Source: Mantamonas sphyraenae (Eukaryota; CRuMs; Mantamonadidae). From it: a DNA stretch of 64,000 nucleotides. Below the pieces are notes generated by a model. It was given only the letters and a program-made list of their open reading frames with translations. It searched no databases and was not told where the DNA came from. A program made the translations under genes and the position numbers. The stretch covers positions 310,001 to 374,000 of the forward strand of contig JAPMXV010000001.1 in NCBI GenBank assembly GCA_026936335.1, read 5' to 3'. Positions 1 through 10,014 of this stretch are shown here, in pieces (position 1 is the first letter of the stretch; each line of letters begins with the position of its first letter).

Positions 1-1052
1 TCGTCCTCTGCACGCGGAGTGCTTGTGCCAGAGCGGGAGCGTGGACGCAAAAAGCGTGGCGTGTGTGGCTGAGAGCCTGGCCGCGACGCATTGGTCTTGT
101 GCAGGATGTACTTGTCCCTCAGGAAGTTGATGAACGACTGCTCATGCCACACGAGTGTGTGGCGGACCACAAAGACAGGCAGAAGGATGGCACATCCAAC
201 AAGAAAGCCCAAGTAGGATGCAATGTACCAAATGTCCGCAGGGCGGCCTGCAGCGGTGGGGTCGGACTGACTGGACAAGAGAAGCCGATCGTAAAACCAC
301 GTGGACGCGTCTGTGCGTGTGGCAGAGCCCGTGGCGAGGTCAATGACCATGTCGGAGATAAAGGCAATAATGTAGATGCAGGAGAGGATGAGGGTGAGGA
401 GGTAGTTGAGGCGCCAGACCTGGAAAAACGCAGTTCGCGCGGGCGTTTCTGGATGCGTTTCGCGAGCGAGGGTGTCGACGTCGTGGCCCAGGGTGATGCG
501 ACTCAACACGCCACGCCACCGCGGCATGTGTTCCGGGTCGCTTGTGCTACGAAGTTCCTCCAGCTGGGTTTGCAGGTTGCTCACGTCGAGAACAATGGAA
601 GGACGTGCGCTTGCGGCAAAGGAGGCCGCGTTGGGCAGTGCGTACTTGTGCTGCGGCGCCACAGTGACGGAAAAGGTGCCTGAAGTGGTCGACGTACGCC
701 GTGGACGACTGGGAAGCACCAGGATGGGCCGTGGTGGCCCATTGTGAGTCCCCGGACTTCGATCCTGGTCGTCCGCGTTCTGCTCGCTTTGCTGCGGTTC
801 TTCGCCGTCCCACGTCTGTGTTTCGCTGTCGCTTCCCTCGCTGCCACTACTGTCGCTTTCACCTGTGCCTTCGCTGGTTTCGCTGAAGCGTCTGACCGAC
901 CGTGAGCGTGTTGCCAGTTCCTCGTCGGGCAGGTGCGTCGTCACACGCCCCACAAACCGCACAGGCGTCCGTGGACCAAACCTGCTGCTGGCTGACCCTG
1001 GCGAATCGGCGGTCCAGTTGCCACGTGTGCGTGGACCAAACCGTTGAGCCAT
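1..1052 (-). CDS. Predicted multi-pass membrane protein, C-terminus cut by window edge
   Basis: I do not recognise this protein. The frame is open from an ATG at 1052 to the left edge without a stop, so only the N-terminal ~350 residues are present. The first ~150 residues are Ser-, Arg- and Gly-rich and look disordered; the motif RFGPRT occurs twice near the start, followed by an acidic Ser/Glu stretch. Two hydrophobic segments follow, around nt 340-420 (LTLILSCIYIIAFISD) and nt 175-240 (YLGFLVGCAILLPVFVV), separated by a hydrophilic loop containing Asp-Pro-Thr. A coiled-coil-like QTQLEELRS lies upstream. It is head to head with the Kelch gene, 39 bp apart. Function unknown; coding status is supported by about 1 kb of open frame and plausible composition. 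Confidence 0.6.
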   Translation of the reverse strand, partial: MAQRFGPRTRGNWTADSPGSASSRFGPRTPVRFVGRVTTHLPDEELATRSRSVRRFSETSEGTGESDSSGSEGSDSETQTWDGEEPQQSEQNADDQDRSPGTHNGPPRPILVLPSRPRRTSTTSGTFSVTVAPQHKYALPNAASFAASARPSIVLDVSNLQTQLEELRSTSDPEHMPRWRGVLSRITLGHDVDTLARETHPETPARTAFFQVWRLNYLLTLILSCIYIIAFISDMVIDLATGSATRTDASTWFYDRLLLSSQSDPTAAGRPADIWYIASYLGFLVGCAILLPVFVVRHTLVWHEQSFINFLRDKYILHKTNASRPGSQPHTPRFLRPRSRSGTSTPRAED

Positions 1053-1091
1053 TCTCTTTGCACGCGGCAGCGCGCGGGCTGCGGCAACGCC

Positions 1092-3202
1092 ATGGCCGCT
1101 CGACGCACGACCTTGCTGCAGGTCGTCGTTGCCATTGTCCTTCTTTCCATCGTTTTCAACCTCGTCTCTGTCTTTTACACCGACAACACGGTGTCGAGAC
1201 GGCGGCACGGGAAAGGACAGCGTGTCGGGGAGGCGGAAGATGGCGACAGGCGCAGCCGCGGCCCGTCGAACCCGGCCAACCTGCCGCTGGAACCGAAGCT
1301 TCCAACAAAGCACCGCATTCACGTGTGTAACAACTCGGTGCCTTTAATTGCGTCGTGGGTGCATGCGTACACGGAGGAGGGCTGGACGCCGCCGGTGGCC
1401 CTCTCCGGTGTGACTGGCTGGACGCCACTGAGCAAAGACGTCCCTGCAGGTCGCATGTGCTACGTGGGCATCGAATCCACCTCGCGTACCTTTGTACGCG
1501 ACCAAACACACAACAGAACACAGGTGATTGAACACCCTGCTGTGTTTGTCTCGGACCTAGACGCGCTTGCGGGCCAGGTGCTTGTCGAAAGGTATGCCGA
1601 TCCACGGGCCCTACACATGTGTTGCATGCGAATAGAGAGGCAATGTGGTGCACGACTGACACATGCAATTGCGGTCGCAGTGAGGTGATGCAGGAAGCCG
1701 CCATACGCACGGGCGACGACCTGACGTCGTACGTGGACGTGGTCCTTGAATGCAACCCAGGCTGCAGGCACGTGCGCATTCGAGTCGTTACACGTCGCTC
1801 CATGAAGCCTTTCCCGCCTCCAGCGCCTGCCAATGTGTCGCAGGCCCAAGAGCGACTGCTGGAGCTCCGCAACTTTCGCACGGCCCCTCCCATCCCGTTT
1901 GGACGCCAGGACATGGGATTTGCCGTCATCCACACCGACGTTCTCTTTATTTTTGCCGGATTCTGCGGTGGGGGCTTCGGTCCAGGCGACTACGGCTGCG
2001 AACCGCGAGGCCATGCGACTAGCAGCGAGATTTTCAACGCCCGTTTTCCTCACTGGGGCTGGCGTGCTGTTCCGCCCTTTCCAGGCCCTGCTCGGCAATC
2101 GCCTTCGTGTGCATCACTGGGTCGCTCTGTGTTTTGTTTGGGAGGCTGCAGTGTACGTTGGCAGCAACTGCGGATTGCTCCACTGTCTTCCGAAACCCAC
2201 TGACACGCATACACACACACACACACACATGCCATCAATGGACCCCAGTACACGCCGATCAACCCGGCAGACTTTGTTGGAAAGGCACTGCCAAAGTTCA
2301 AGGCGAACCCGTTTGCGTACAGCGACTTGTGGCAGCTGGAATTGCCCAGAGAGGCGTGGAAGGACGTCAATGTGACTGTACAGAGGGTGAACAGCAGTCA
2401 CTGGGAAAGTGCACACTGGAAACACGGATGGACCCAGCTGAGCAACGCCCCCGTCGATTTGAACGGCGCCGCCATGATAGGCCACAGAGGCGAGCTGCTG
2501 CTTCTTGGAGGCTGCGACTACGATATGCTTACGTTCCACACGTGGTCGGATGCCAATGGAAACACGTACCGCCTGGGGTCGCGGCTGTGGAAGTACAACG
2601 TGCAGCGGGACGTTTGGAGCCAGGGACCGGAATGCCCTGGTACGCCACGCTTCGACCATACTCTCAGCATTGTGGACAACTCGCTGTTTGTAATGGCAGG
2701 TGTGACCACAACCAACAGCGTGTTGCTGTCGGGTGGTGACGCTGTCATCCGCTCCGCAATCGACAATTGGCGCTTTGATCTCATCGACCACACCTGGCAC
2801 AGGCTGGCTGACCATCCCACGGGCAACAGACTGGGCCGAGGCATCCAGAACGTGGTCTATGACCGCTACATGGTCTTCCTCGGCGGTGCACCCAGGCCCG
2901 TCATTTTCCCCGACGGCCGGGCTGTGGACATGTTTGGCGTTGTACAAACACAAGAGTCCGGTGACTGGCGAGGATACCACTTTGCCAACGAAATCAGCTT
3001 CTACGATTCTCATCTGGACAGGTGGGGCAAGAGCACCGTGCGGCTGCCATTTGACAGTGTCAACCTCATTCCCATGGTGGTGGACAACACCGTGTACATG
3101 TTGGGCGGAGAGAATGTCCGCTCTTGCTGGCGGGAAGAGGACGTTGGGATCCACTCGCACACAGTGGTCATGGCAGATGCAGAGATCATACGCGTCGTCT
3201 GA
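1092..3202 (+). CDS. Kelch-repeat protein with an N-terminal membrane anchor
   Basis: Three exons: 1092-1591, 1681-2152 and 2249-3202. The introns are 89 and 96 nt, the second with a GTACGT donor and a CA repeat near its 3' end. The 641-residue product starts with a short basic stretch and one hydrophobic segment (about residues 6-26), fitting a type II membrane protein or an uncleaved signal. The rest contains several Kelch-type repeats with paired glycines (LLLLGGCD, VFLGGA, MLGGE) and trailing Trp residues (W-x-Q-G, W-H-R-L), so a beta-propeller facing the lumen or exterior is expected. A further in-frame ATG at 1044 would overlap the start of the divergent gene; 1092 is preferred because the signal anchor follows it directly. 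The substrate or partner is unknown. Confidence 0.75.
2208..2229. repeat. CA dinucleotide run inside a Kelch-gene intron
   Basis: About eight CA units lie roughly 20 bp upstream of the 3' splice site at 2248. Shorter CA-rich runs recur near other 3' splice sites in the window. Confidence 0.8.
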
Positions 3203-3352
3203 ACATTGCCATCCATTCAACACCCGTGATGACACGCCGAGAGCACAAAGAGAGTCAGAGAGATATACAGTGTACTGTCCTTCATGTCGGGTCTCATCTC
3301 ACTTTGAACACATGGACGCACCCTGCGCCAGTTCAACTTCCAGCCGCACCCC

Positions 3353-4342
3353 ATGGGCCTCAGCAGACAGAAGCTCACCAAGCGCCTGATGGTGCAGTAC
3401 CGCGTCAACTTTGGGATTGAACCGCCATACCGTGTGCTCCTCGATGGCAACTTTGTGCACAAGGCGACAAAGTCGCGGACCAACATCCGCAGCACGTTTG
3501 AGAAGCTGCTCGGCGGAAAATGCGTGCTGTGTAAGTGGACCGCAAGTGCCAGGAATGCACAAAGCACTGCACACACGGGATGGAACAGGCCATACTGACA
3601 CCCAATACACCCGTTGGTGGTCACAACGTGCACACATGCACACAGTCACGACCCGGTGTGTCCTTGCAGAACTGAGAGCGATGGGCGAGGACTTTAAGGG
3701 CTCGTTGATCAATGCACGCAGGTCCAAGGTGGTCCAGTGCGGCCACAAGACTGCACGAACCCCACACGTATGCATTGCCGAGTTTATCGGCGAGGAGAAC
3801 AAGGAGAAGATGTGCGTGGCCACTCAGGATCCCGCTCTGCGTCGTAAGCTGCGCGCACACGGCTGCGTGCCCCAATTCTTCATCACAAACACAATGATCC
3901 TGATCGACACGCCAGGGAAAGGGGATATGCAACACGTGGCCGAACAGGAGCACCAGGAGAAGGAGCAGGGGCTCATGCCTCTGGCCGAGCAGAAGGCGTT
4001 GCAAGCCCTGCGCCTGGAGCACATGGAAAAGATCCGTGAAAAGAGGAAACGGCTGGAGAAACGGAGTAAGAAGGGGCCGAACCCGCTGAGTGTCAAGAAA
4101 GCCAAGGGAAAGAAGGAGGAACAGAGCTCTGCAAGCGGCGAGAGCACATCCTCGTCCTCTTCCTCCTCTCATCATCATCATCCTCATCCGCCGCAGGCTC
4201 GGACAAGAAGAAGCGAAAGCGAAAGCGAAAGCGCAAGCACAGCAGCAACAAAGACAAGCAGGGAAAGGAGGAGGAGGAGGACGACGACGACGACGACGAT
4301 CATCTTGCACAGGACGGCAAACGCCAGCGCACAAAGAAATAG
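3353..4342 (+). CDS. UTP23: rRNA-processing protein UTP23 (SSU processome), with an apparent frame break
   Basis: UTP23 is a PIN-like nucleolar protein needed for early 18S rRNA processing. Exon 1 is 3353-3530 and exon 2 starts at 3646; the 115-nt intron has a GTAAGT donor and ACACAG acceptor. The N-terminus (MGLSRQK, then PYRVLLDGNF) and exon 2 (TTRCVLAEL, VATQDPALR, NTMILID, GPNPLS) match the family in order. A nearer acceptor at 3669 would create a stop, so 3645 is chosen. After a Ser-rich stretch at about 4167-4170 the frame must change by one base (one base short) to reach the expected Lys/Arg-rich and acidic tail ending at TAG 4340-4342. Without that shift the frame runs into the next gene. 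Human UTP23 has a similar KKKRKRKR tail, supporting the shifted reading. Confidence 0.88.
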
Positions 4343-4426
4343 GATGCACACCGTTTCCAACACACACCATAGATCCACTTTGCATCCATGCGCACGTGTA
4401 AACAAAGGAATCCACGAGGCACCCGG

Positions 4427-7035
4427 ATGTCGGGCGAAGAAGAAGCGGAGGATCCGCGCATCGCCGACATCACAAGGCGCACGGCAGATGCACAGCAGAT
4501 GTGGCACTCGGGAAATGCCGACAAGGCGGCCAAGATGATGTACGAACTGCTGGAAGAGTACATGGGCTTCGAGTTGGATGACGCGCTGGAAGAAAGCAAT
4601 GTCGAGGACGGGGAGCCCTCACCGGAGGCAGATGTTACAGACGACGACGATCAACAGCCACAAGGGGCCAACGTAGCACTGACGTACATTGCCCAGATTC
4701 GTACGTGTGCACGCGAGCAGAGCGGACGAGGGAGCGCGAGCTAACACGCAAAAGTGTGTGTTCACACACGTGTACAGAATTCAACCTGGCGCTCATCCTC
4801 ATGGACATGCGTGCGTTTACAGAAGCCGAGCCGCTGCTCAGCGCAGCCATGCAGACCTTTGAGGAGCAGCTGGGCGAAGAGGATGTGCTGGTGGCGCGTT
4901 GTGCCTCGTGCCTTGCCTTGTGCTGCGGGTTCACAGGTCTGATCCGCCGTGCCGTCGCCCATGCCCAGCGAGGTGTCAGCTTACTCCAGAGCCAGGAAAA
5001 GAAGGCCAAAGAGGATGCCAAAGGCCTGTTGCACATCCAGCTGCCCCTTATGGAGGCGTTGAATGTGCTTGCGCTTGTCTACCACGCAGCAGGCGACTTG
5101 CACACAGCGCACCAGCTGTACCACCGTGTGCTCAAGCAGCTGCGCACCCACTTTGATGACCAACACAGACGCAACCTGCCAGTGCTCATCAACCTGTGTG
5201 CGCTGTATTTGGAGCACGAGGAATATGCCAAAGCCAAGCCGCTGCTCAAACGCCTGCTGGAAATCAAGCGAGTCCACTACGACGACACACACGTCGAGAT
5301 TGCCATCACCCTCAACGACCTGTGCCAATGCTTCATTGCACTCAACGACGACCCCAAAGCCGTCGAGAAGCTGCTCGACAAGGCCCTCACTGTCCTGGGC
5401 TGCTCCGCCGAGCACATCCTCAGCAACACCTTGCCCCGCAGCGATTCCTCCGCACGCGCAAACAACACCAGCGGTGGACGCAAACACAAAAACAAGCTGT
5501 GGAAGCTGACCAGGATAGCCTCCCACAAGCTGGGTGCACCCACGGTCTCTCCCGAGCTCCTGGCACACGCACGGGCCTACCCGCTTATCCTCCTGCGAAC
5601 ACACATCACCACCAACCTGGCCATGGTTAAAAAGACCCAAGAGGAATTTGGCGTCGCCGAGGCCCTGTACCGCGATGCCCTCAACATTCTGGCGCATGTG
5701 TGCGGTCTGGACAACAAGCTCACCGAGTTTGCTCTCCTGAGCTACATTGCCCTCGTGACACACATGCACAACCTTCAACTGCCCATTGTGTGTCGTCCCA
5801 AGTGGATTGACGACGACGACGCGCCGGTGTGCATGAACACCACCTGTGGCCGCTCGTTTTCCTGGACCCAGCGCAGGCACCATTGTCGCAACTGCGGACG
5901 CGTGTTCTGCTCCAACTGCGCCAACATCTACGTCCGCCTGCCCCTCTTGGGCTACATAGACCAGGTGCGCATCTGCACCCTGTGTCACACCCTCCTCGCA
6001 AAGCCCTCCAGCATCTACGCCGACGTGGACCGTGTCACCTCAGATTTTGTCGACCACTCCACGCCCCACCTCGCACACCTCTTTCGCACTTCTGTTCTTT
6101 CCATCATTGAGCGCTTCACGGGCGACAGTGACCACGACGGCACTCAGGCCGCACGCTTGCCTCCGTCCACCTCGTCCTCCACCTCCTCCTCCTCGTCCTC
6201 CTCCTTCTCTTCCACACCTACCAAGCTGACCACGCAACCGTACGAGGAGGATGACAGGGTTGGTGCAGCAGAAGACAACAGTGGGGATGCACGCTCCAGC
6301 CAGCCCTCGTCAGCACACACCTCGCCCGAAGGAGGGTCGGGGCGCGACACAACCTCGCCCAGCGATCACAAGCTCATGCGCTCCCTCAGCACAAAGGTCC
6401 ACGAACTGATGCAAAGCAATCTGAGCATGGACGTCTCAGAATCCGAGTCCACAGACGTGTACGTGGATGCGCGCGAAACACAGCCAAGTGCAGACAGCGA
6501 TGACGCCGACGAGACACACTCCACAGCCCCTCGCTATCCAACTGGCGCCACAACCGCCTCCATGCGTGCACAGGGTTCCCTCCTCGTCCAACTCAACACC
6601 ATGGACCCTTTCACGAGCAACTCCTCCATGTCTGGAGACGAGTTTTTCTCCAGCTCCTCCGTCACCGGCCGCTATGCAGGCATCTACTCGCGCTCGTTTG
6701 CAAGTGGTGACCTTGGCCTTTCAGGCGCAAACGCATCCACAGAGATGCTCCTGGGCAGTTCTGTGCAGGAGATTGGCGACGTCCTCAGCACCGAGTTTGC
6801 CGACGTCTCCTCTTCCCTCCGCTCCACAGGAACCGCGTTTTCGTTTTCTTCGCGCGGCGGTCCACCCACACCCAAGAAGAAGCAGAAGAAACAGAAGAAC
6901 AGGGATGGCGCAGGCACAGGCGATGCACAGGATGCAAAGGGACGCACCTTGTTTGCAAAACGCCCTCCACGTCCCGATCGAGGTGCTGGCGCCGCCTCGC
7001 AACCCGTTGCAGACGACTCCATGCTCATTTTGTGA
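4427..7035 (+). CDS. TPR-repeat protein with a FYVE zinc finger
   Basis: Two exons, 4427-4700 and 4778-7035 (77-nt intron, GTACGT donor), give 843 residues. Tetratricopeptide-like helical repeats occupy roughly residues 90-450 (for example ALVYHAAGDLHTAHQLYHRVL and LRTHITTNLAMVKKTQEEFG). A FYVE-type finger follows at about 455-530, with the pattern C-x-R-S-F-S then RRHHCRNCGRVFC-SNC and a final C-x-x-C. The RRHHCRNCG basic patch is the PI3P-binding signature, so endosomal membrane recruitment is expected. The last 300 residues are Ser/Thr-rich and probably disordered, with a short Lys-rich stretch (PKKKQKKQKN). An upstream in-frame ATG at 4388 is also possible. The cellular role is not known; an endosomal scaffold is an inference. 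Confidence 0.82.
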
Positions 7036-7050
7036 CGACAATGTGGAAGC

Positions 7051-9208
7051 CTAGATTTGTTTCAGCTGGGAAATCGTCGCCACGAGCTTCTCCTCGACGC
7101 TACGCTGCACAGACGTATCCTTGTTCACGCGAGGCCATACATACCCGTGCTTGGGCGCAGCCTCTTCACACCGCTTCACAAGCTCCTCTTGCTTGTCTTT
7201 GTTGCGGTGGGCCAGCGAAAACTGATAGTACGCCGCCCAACTGTCTCCGTTGTCTGCATCCAATGCCACCGCACGTTCGAACCACGTCTTGGCGTCCTTG
7301 TACAGCCGCGATCGCACAAACACCTCTGCCACCGCAACAAACACGTACGGATCCTGCTCGCACGCCTTGAGAGCGTCCATGCTCTTTGTCTTTTGCTGTG
7401 GCCGCGGAGCGGCACGGATGTTGTACGCCCAAAGCAGTCCCGAGCGCGGGCACTCGTCCACACTCAGAGCTTTGGCCAGCAGCGAGGCAGCAAGTTGTGC
7501 CGTGCTGTGCTTCGCCTCCAGTCGCACACTTTCCAACCACAGCACGTCGTTCTTCGGGTTGCGCAGCCTGCCCTTTTCCAGGATTGACCGTGCGCGACTG
7601 ACGTCTCCCTGCTCTTCCTCCAGATGAGCCAGCGACAGCCACAGCGGCACGCTCTTGGGACAGTTCTTGATACCCCGGCTCAGCGTCTCTCGCGCCATCT
7701 CCACGTCGCCCTCCTGCAGTTCCAGCTGCCCGGCCATCAGCCACAGCTTGTCATACTCCGCAAACTGATCGATGCCATCTTGCAGCATGGTTCGCTGCTG
7801 TTCCACGTCACCCAGCTCGCGATAAAGCTGCGCGGAACGCATCCACACACGCGGCGTCGAGCACTCTTTCCGCGCCAGCTCGGCCAGCTTCAGCGCACGC
7901 TCCATCTCGTCCGTCTCCTTCTCCAGATCCATGGCTGCCAACCAAATCTTCTCACTGTCCTTGTTGGCCGCAAATGCATCCTCCAGAATCATTTGTGCCT
8001 CCTGTACGTTGCCACGCGACCACTGCTCTCGCGCAGCCATCAGCCACAGGTCCTCTGCTTGCGGACAGTATCGCACTGCCTTTTCCAGCAGCTCCTGCAG
8101 CGCATCGTGTTCGCCGGCCGCCTTTTCCAACTCCGCCGCTTTCTTCCACAGCGTTTCCTGTGCAGGAAACTTGGTCAGCGCGTACTCGTAGATGCTGCGT
8201 GCCGTCTCGGTTGCCCCGTGCGCTTCACACACGGCCGCATCCTCCATCCACGTCACCAGTCTGTCCTCCTCCTCCACGTTATGTTCAATCACAGCACGCA
8301 CAATCGAGCGGCACGTGTCCACAAAGCGCACCCCCTCCGAGTCGCGCTCCTCTGCCGTGCGTGCCTCCTCCAGCCACTTGTCTCTGTCCACCACGACCCC
8401 CTTCTTGCGGAACGACTTGATCGCACGCTGCACAATCTTGTCCACCATTTTCGGCTGCCCTGCCGTCTCTTCCAGTTTGGCTGCTGTGATCCAGATGCGC
8501 ATGTCACCTGGCACGGCCTTGCGGGCGTCGTTCAACACATTGCGTGCCTTGTCGTACGTCTCCAGCTTTGCCAGCGCCAGCCACAACGGCACCGACGACG
8601 GAACCTCCTTTACCGCCTCTGACAGCATAATCAGCCTGTCTTGATCACTCTCTTCCAAACTCACTGCAGCCTGCCACAACTTGACCGAGTTTGGCACGTG
8701 CTGCAGAGCCTGTCGCAGCACGGTGCGCTTTCCACGCGGTTCGGTCTCCAGCTCCGCCGCACGCATCCAAATGTTCACCGAGTTGGGAATTGCCTTGACA
8801 GCTGCTGCCAGTCGCCGCTTGGCATTCTCCGGTGTGTGCAACCGCGACGCTTCCAGCCACACATCCTCGTTGGTTGCGCACTGTTTGCACGCACGGTCAA
8901 TGATCTTGCGTGCCTCGCTCAGCTTGCCGTCCAATTCCTCAAGGCGAGCGTACGACACCCATCCAGTGGCATGGTCTGGCGTCGTCTTGACAACGGAGCT
9001 CAGCAACGTTTTCGCCTTTTTCATGTCTGCCACGTCGTAGTCCTCCGGCCGCTGCGCCTTTTGCATCGAGGTCAGGTAACCCTTGGGGTCCACCACCGTC
9101 TGGCCACTCACGCTGTCCGACAGCGAGTCCAGCTTGACGCCCAGGTACTGATTGCGCGCATCACCAATCTGCGTCAAGTCCTGCGCAATCCTGGAAGAGG
9201 AGGACGAA

Positions 9209-9240
<32 letters not shown>

Positions 9241-9956
9241 TGCAGACTCCAACGATGAAAAGTGCTCCTGTTCGCGGCGAGCCTTTTCCAGCAGCGACTC
9301 GGGCGCCTTGTAGAAACGTTCATACCGCGGGTTCTCCTTGTACTTCTGTGTGAGGGAGTAGTCGCCGATGTCCGGGATGGCCGCCCACTCGCTCTCGCTG
9401 ATGGACGCCAGGTCTCGCTTGAGGTCGGCAAAGGTGGAGCTGATTTTGGGGTTGCGTGCGAGCAGCGCCTCTTGCTCCGCCTTCTCAGTGGCTTCGCGCT
9501 GCTTCTTGCGTCGCTTGTCCATGTGTTCTTCCACGGCCTGGTACACACGGTCTGCTTCGTCGTCATCCTCGTCATACACCGCGTTGTGGTCCACCAGTGT
9601 TTCGCCCTGGCCACTAAACTCGTCAAATTGCCCGTTTTCCGCCGCCTCCATCTGCTCACGCTTGCGCTTCTCTCTTTCCTGCGCCGCCGCCTGGCTGTCT
9701 GCTTGTGCTTTCATGGGTCCAATGTCTCCTCGCGTGGTGAACCCGGATGCTCTGTGTGCGTCCACAACGGTGGCCGGGTGCCAAGTGGCCGGGTGCTGAC
9801 ATGTAAGCGTGCGTGGTCCGATCCTCACTCTCCGCTCCGCTCAGGAGATCGATCTCCAGGCACAACCTACCCGCGTCCAACACCAGCCACGTATCCTATC
9901 GGTGCTTTCTGCTTCAGGAACGCTTTGTTGGCGTAGTTTTGCTGAAACATGCTCAT
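7051..9956 (-). CDS. PRPF6: Pre-mRNA splicing factor PRPF6/Prp6
   Basis: PRPF6 bridges U5 and U4/U6 snRNPs in the tri-snRNP. Exon 1 (9871-9956) encodes the invariant N-terminus ending GYVAGVGRG, and exon 2 (7051-9751) continues ASGFTTRGDIGP. Joining them across a 119-nt intron (GTAGGT donor, GCACACAG acceptor) restores the family's GRGATGFTTRSDIGP-type motif. Total length is 928 residues, as usual for the family. Further landmarks in order are PRYERF, VSGQTVVDPKGYLT, and then a long series of HAT/TPR helical repeats (VWLEASRL, NIWMRAAELE, LWLALAKLETY, IWITAAKLEE, LWLESVRLE) to the C-terminal YVWPRVNKD. A poly-Ser tract of about 15 residues lies near nt 9200-9240. The stop is 15 bp from the FYVE gene's stop; the start is 58 bp from the divergent channel gene. 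Confidence 0.96.
9197..9241 (-). repeat. Trinucleotide repeat encoding poly-Ser in PRPF6
   Basis: An almost pure GAC run on the plus strand, read as a Ser tract on the minus strand, just after the conserved N-terminal domain of PRPF6. Similar in-frame Ser or Ser/Gly trinucleotide runs occur in INTS8, AP-2 alpha and the BAR kinase linker. Confidence 0.85.
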
Positions 9957-10014
9957 GGCTGCCAGTCACCTGGTCCGGCCCGCGCCTCCAGCCCATGCAA
10001 GACAAGGGTACTTG
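9957..10014. promoter_or_regulatory. Compact bidirectional promoter between PRPF6 and the OSCA-like gene
   Basis: Only 58 bp separate the two divergent starts supported by homology (PRPF6) and by a signal peptide (OSCA-like). No TATA-like element is visible. Both core promoters must overlap here or lie in coding sequence. Confidence 0.55.

Noticed and set aside
2114-3235. A 373-codon minus-strand open frame
   Set aside because: Antisense to the Kelch exon 3. Biased codon use on the true strand keeps the reverse frame open.
4090-4196. A 107-nt intron in UTP23 instead of a frame break
   Set aside because: It would restore the frame, but it would remove a Lys-rich and QSSAS-containing segment that resembles the family, and its donor (GTGTCA) is poor.
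3411-4538. A read-through frame joining UTP23 to the next gene
   Set aside because: Beyond about 4170 the frame loses family similarity and overlaps the start of the TPR-FYVE gene. The alternative frame gives the expected basic and acidic tail and a stop at 4342.
4981-5988. A 335-codon minus-strand open frame
   Set aside because: Antisense to the TPR-FYVE gene, with no recognisable motifs.
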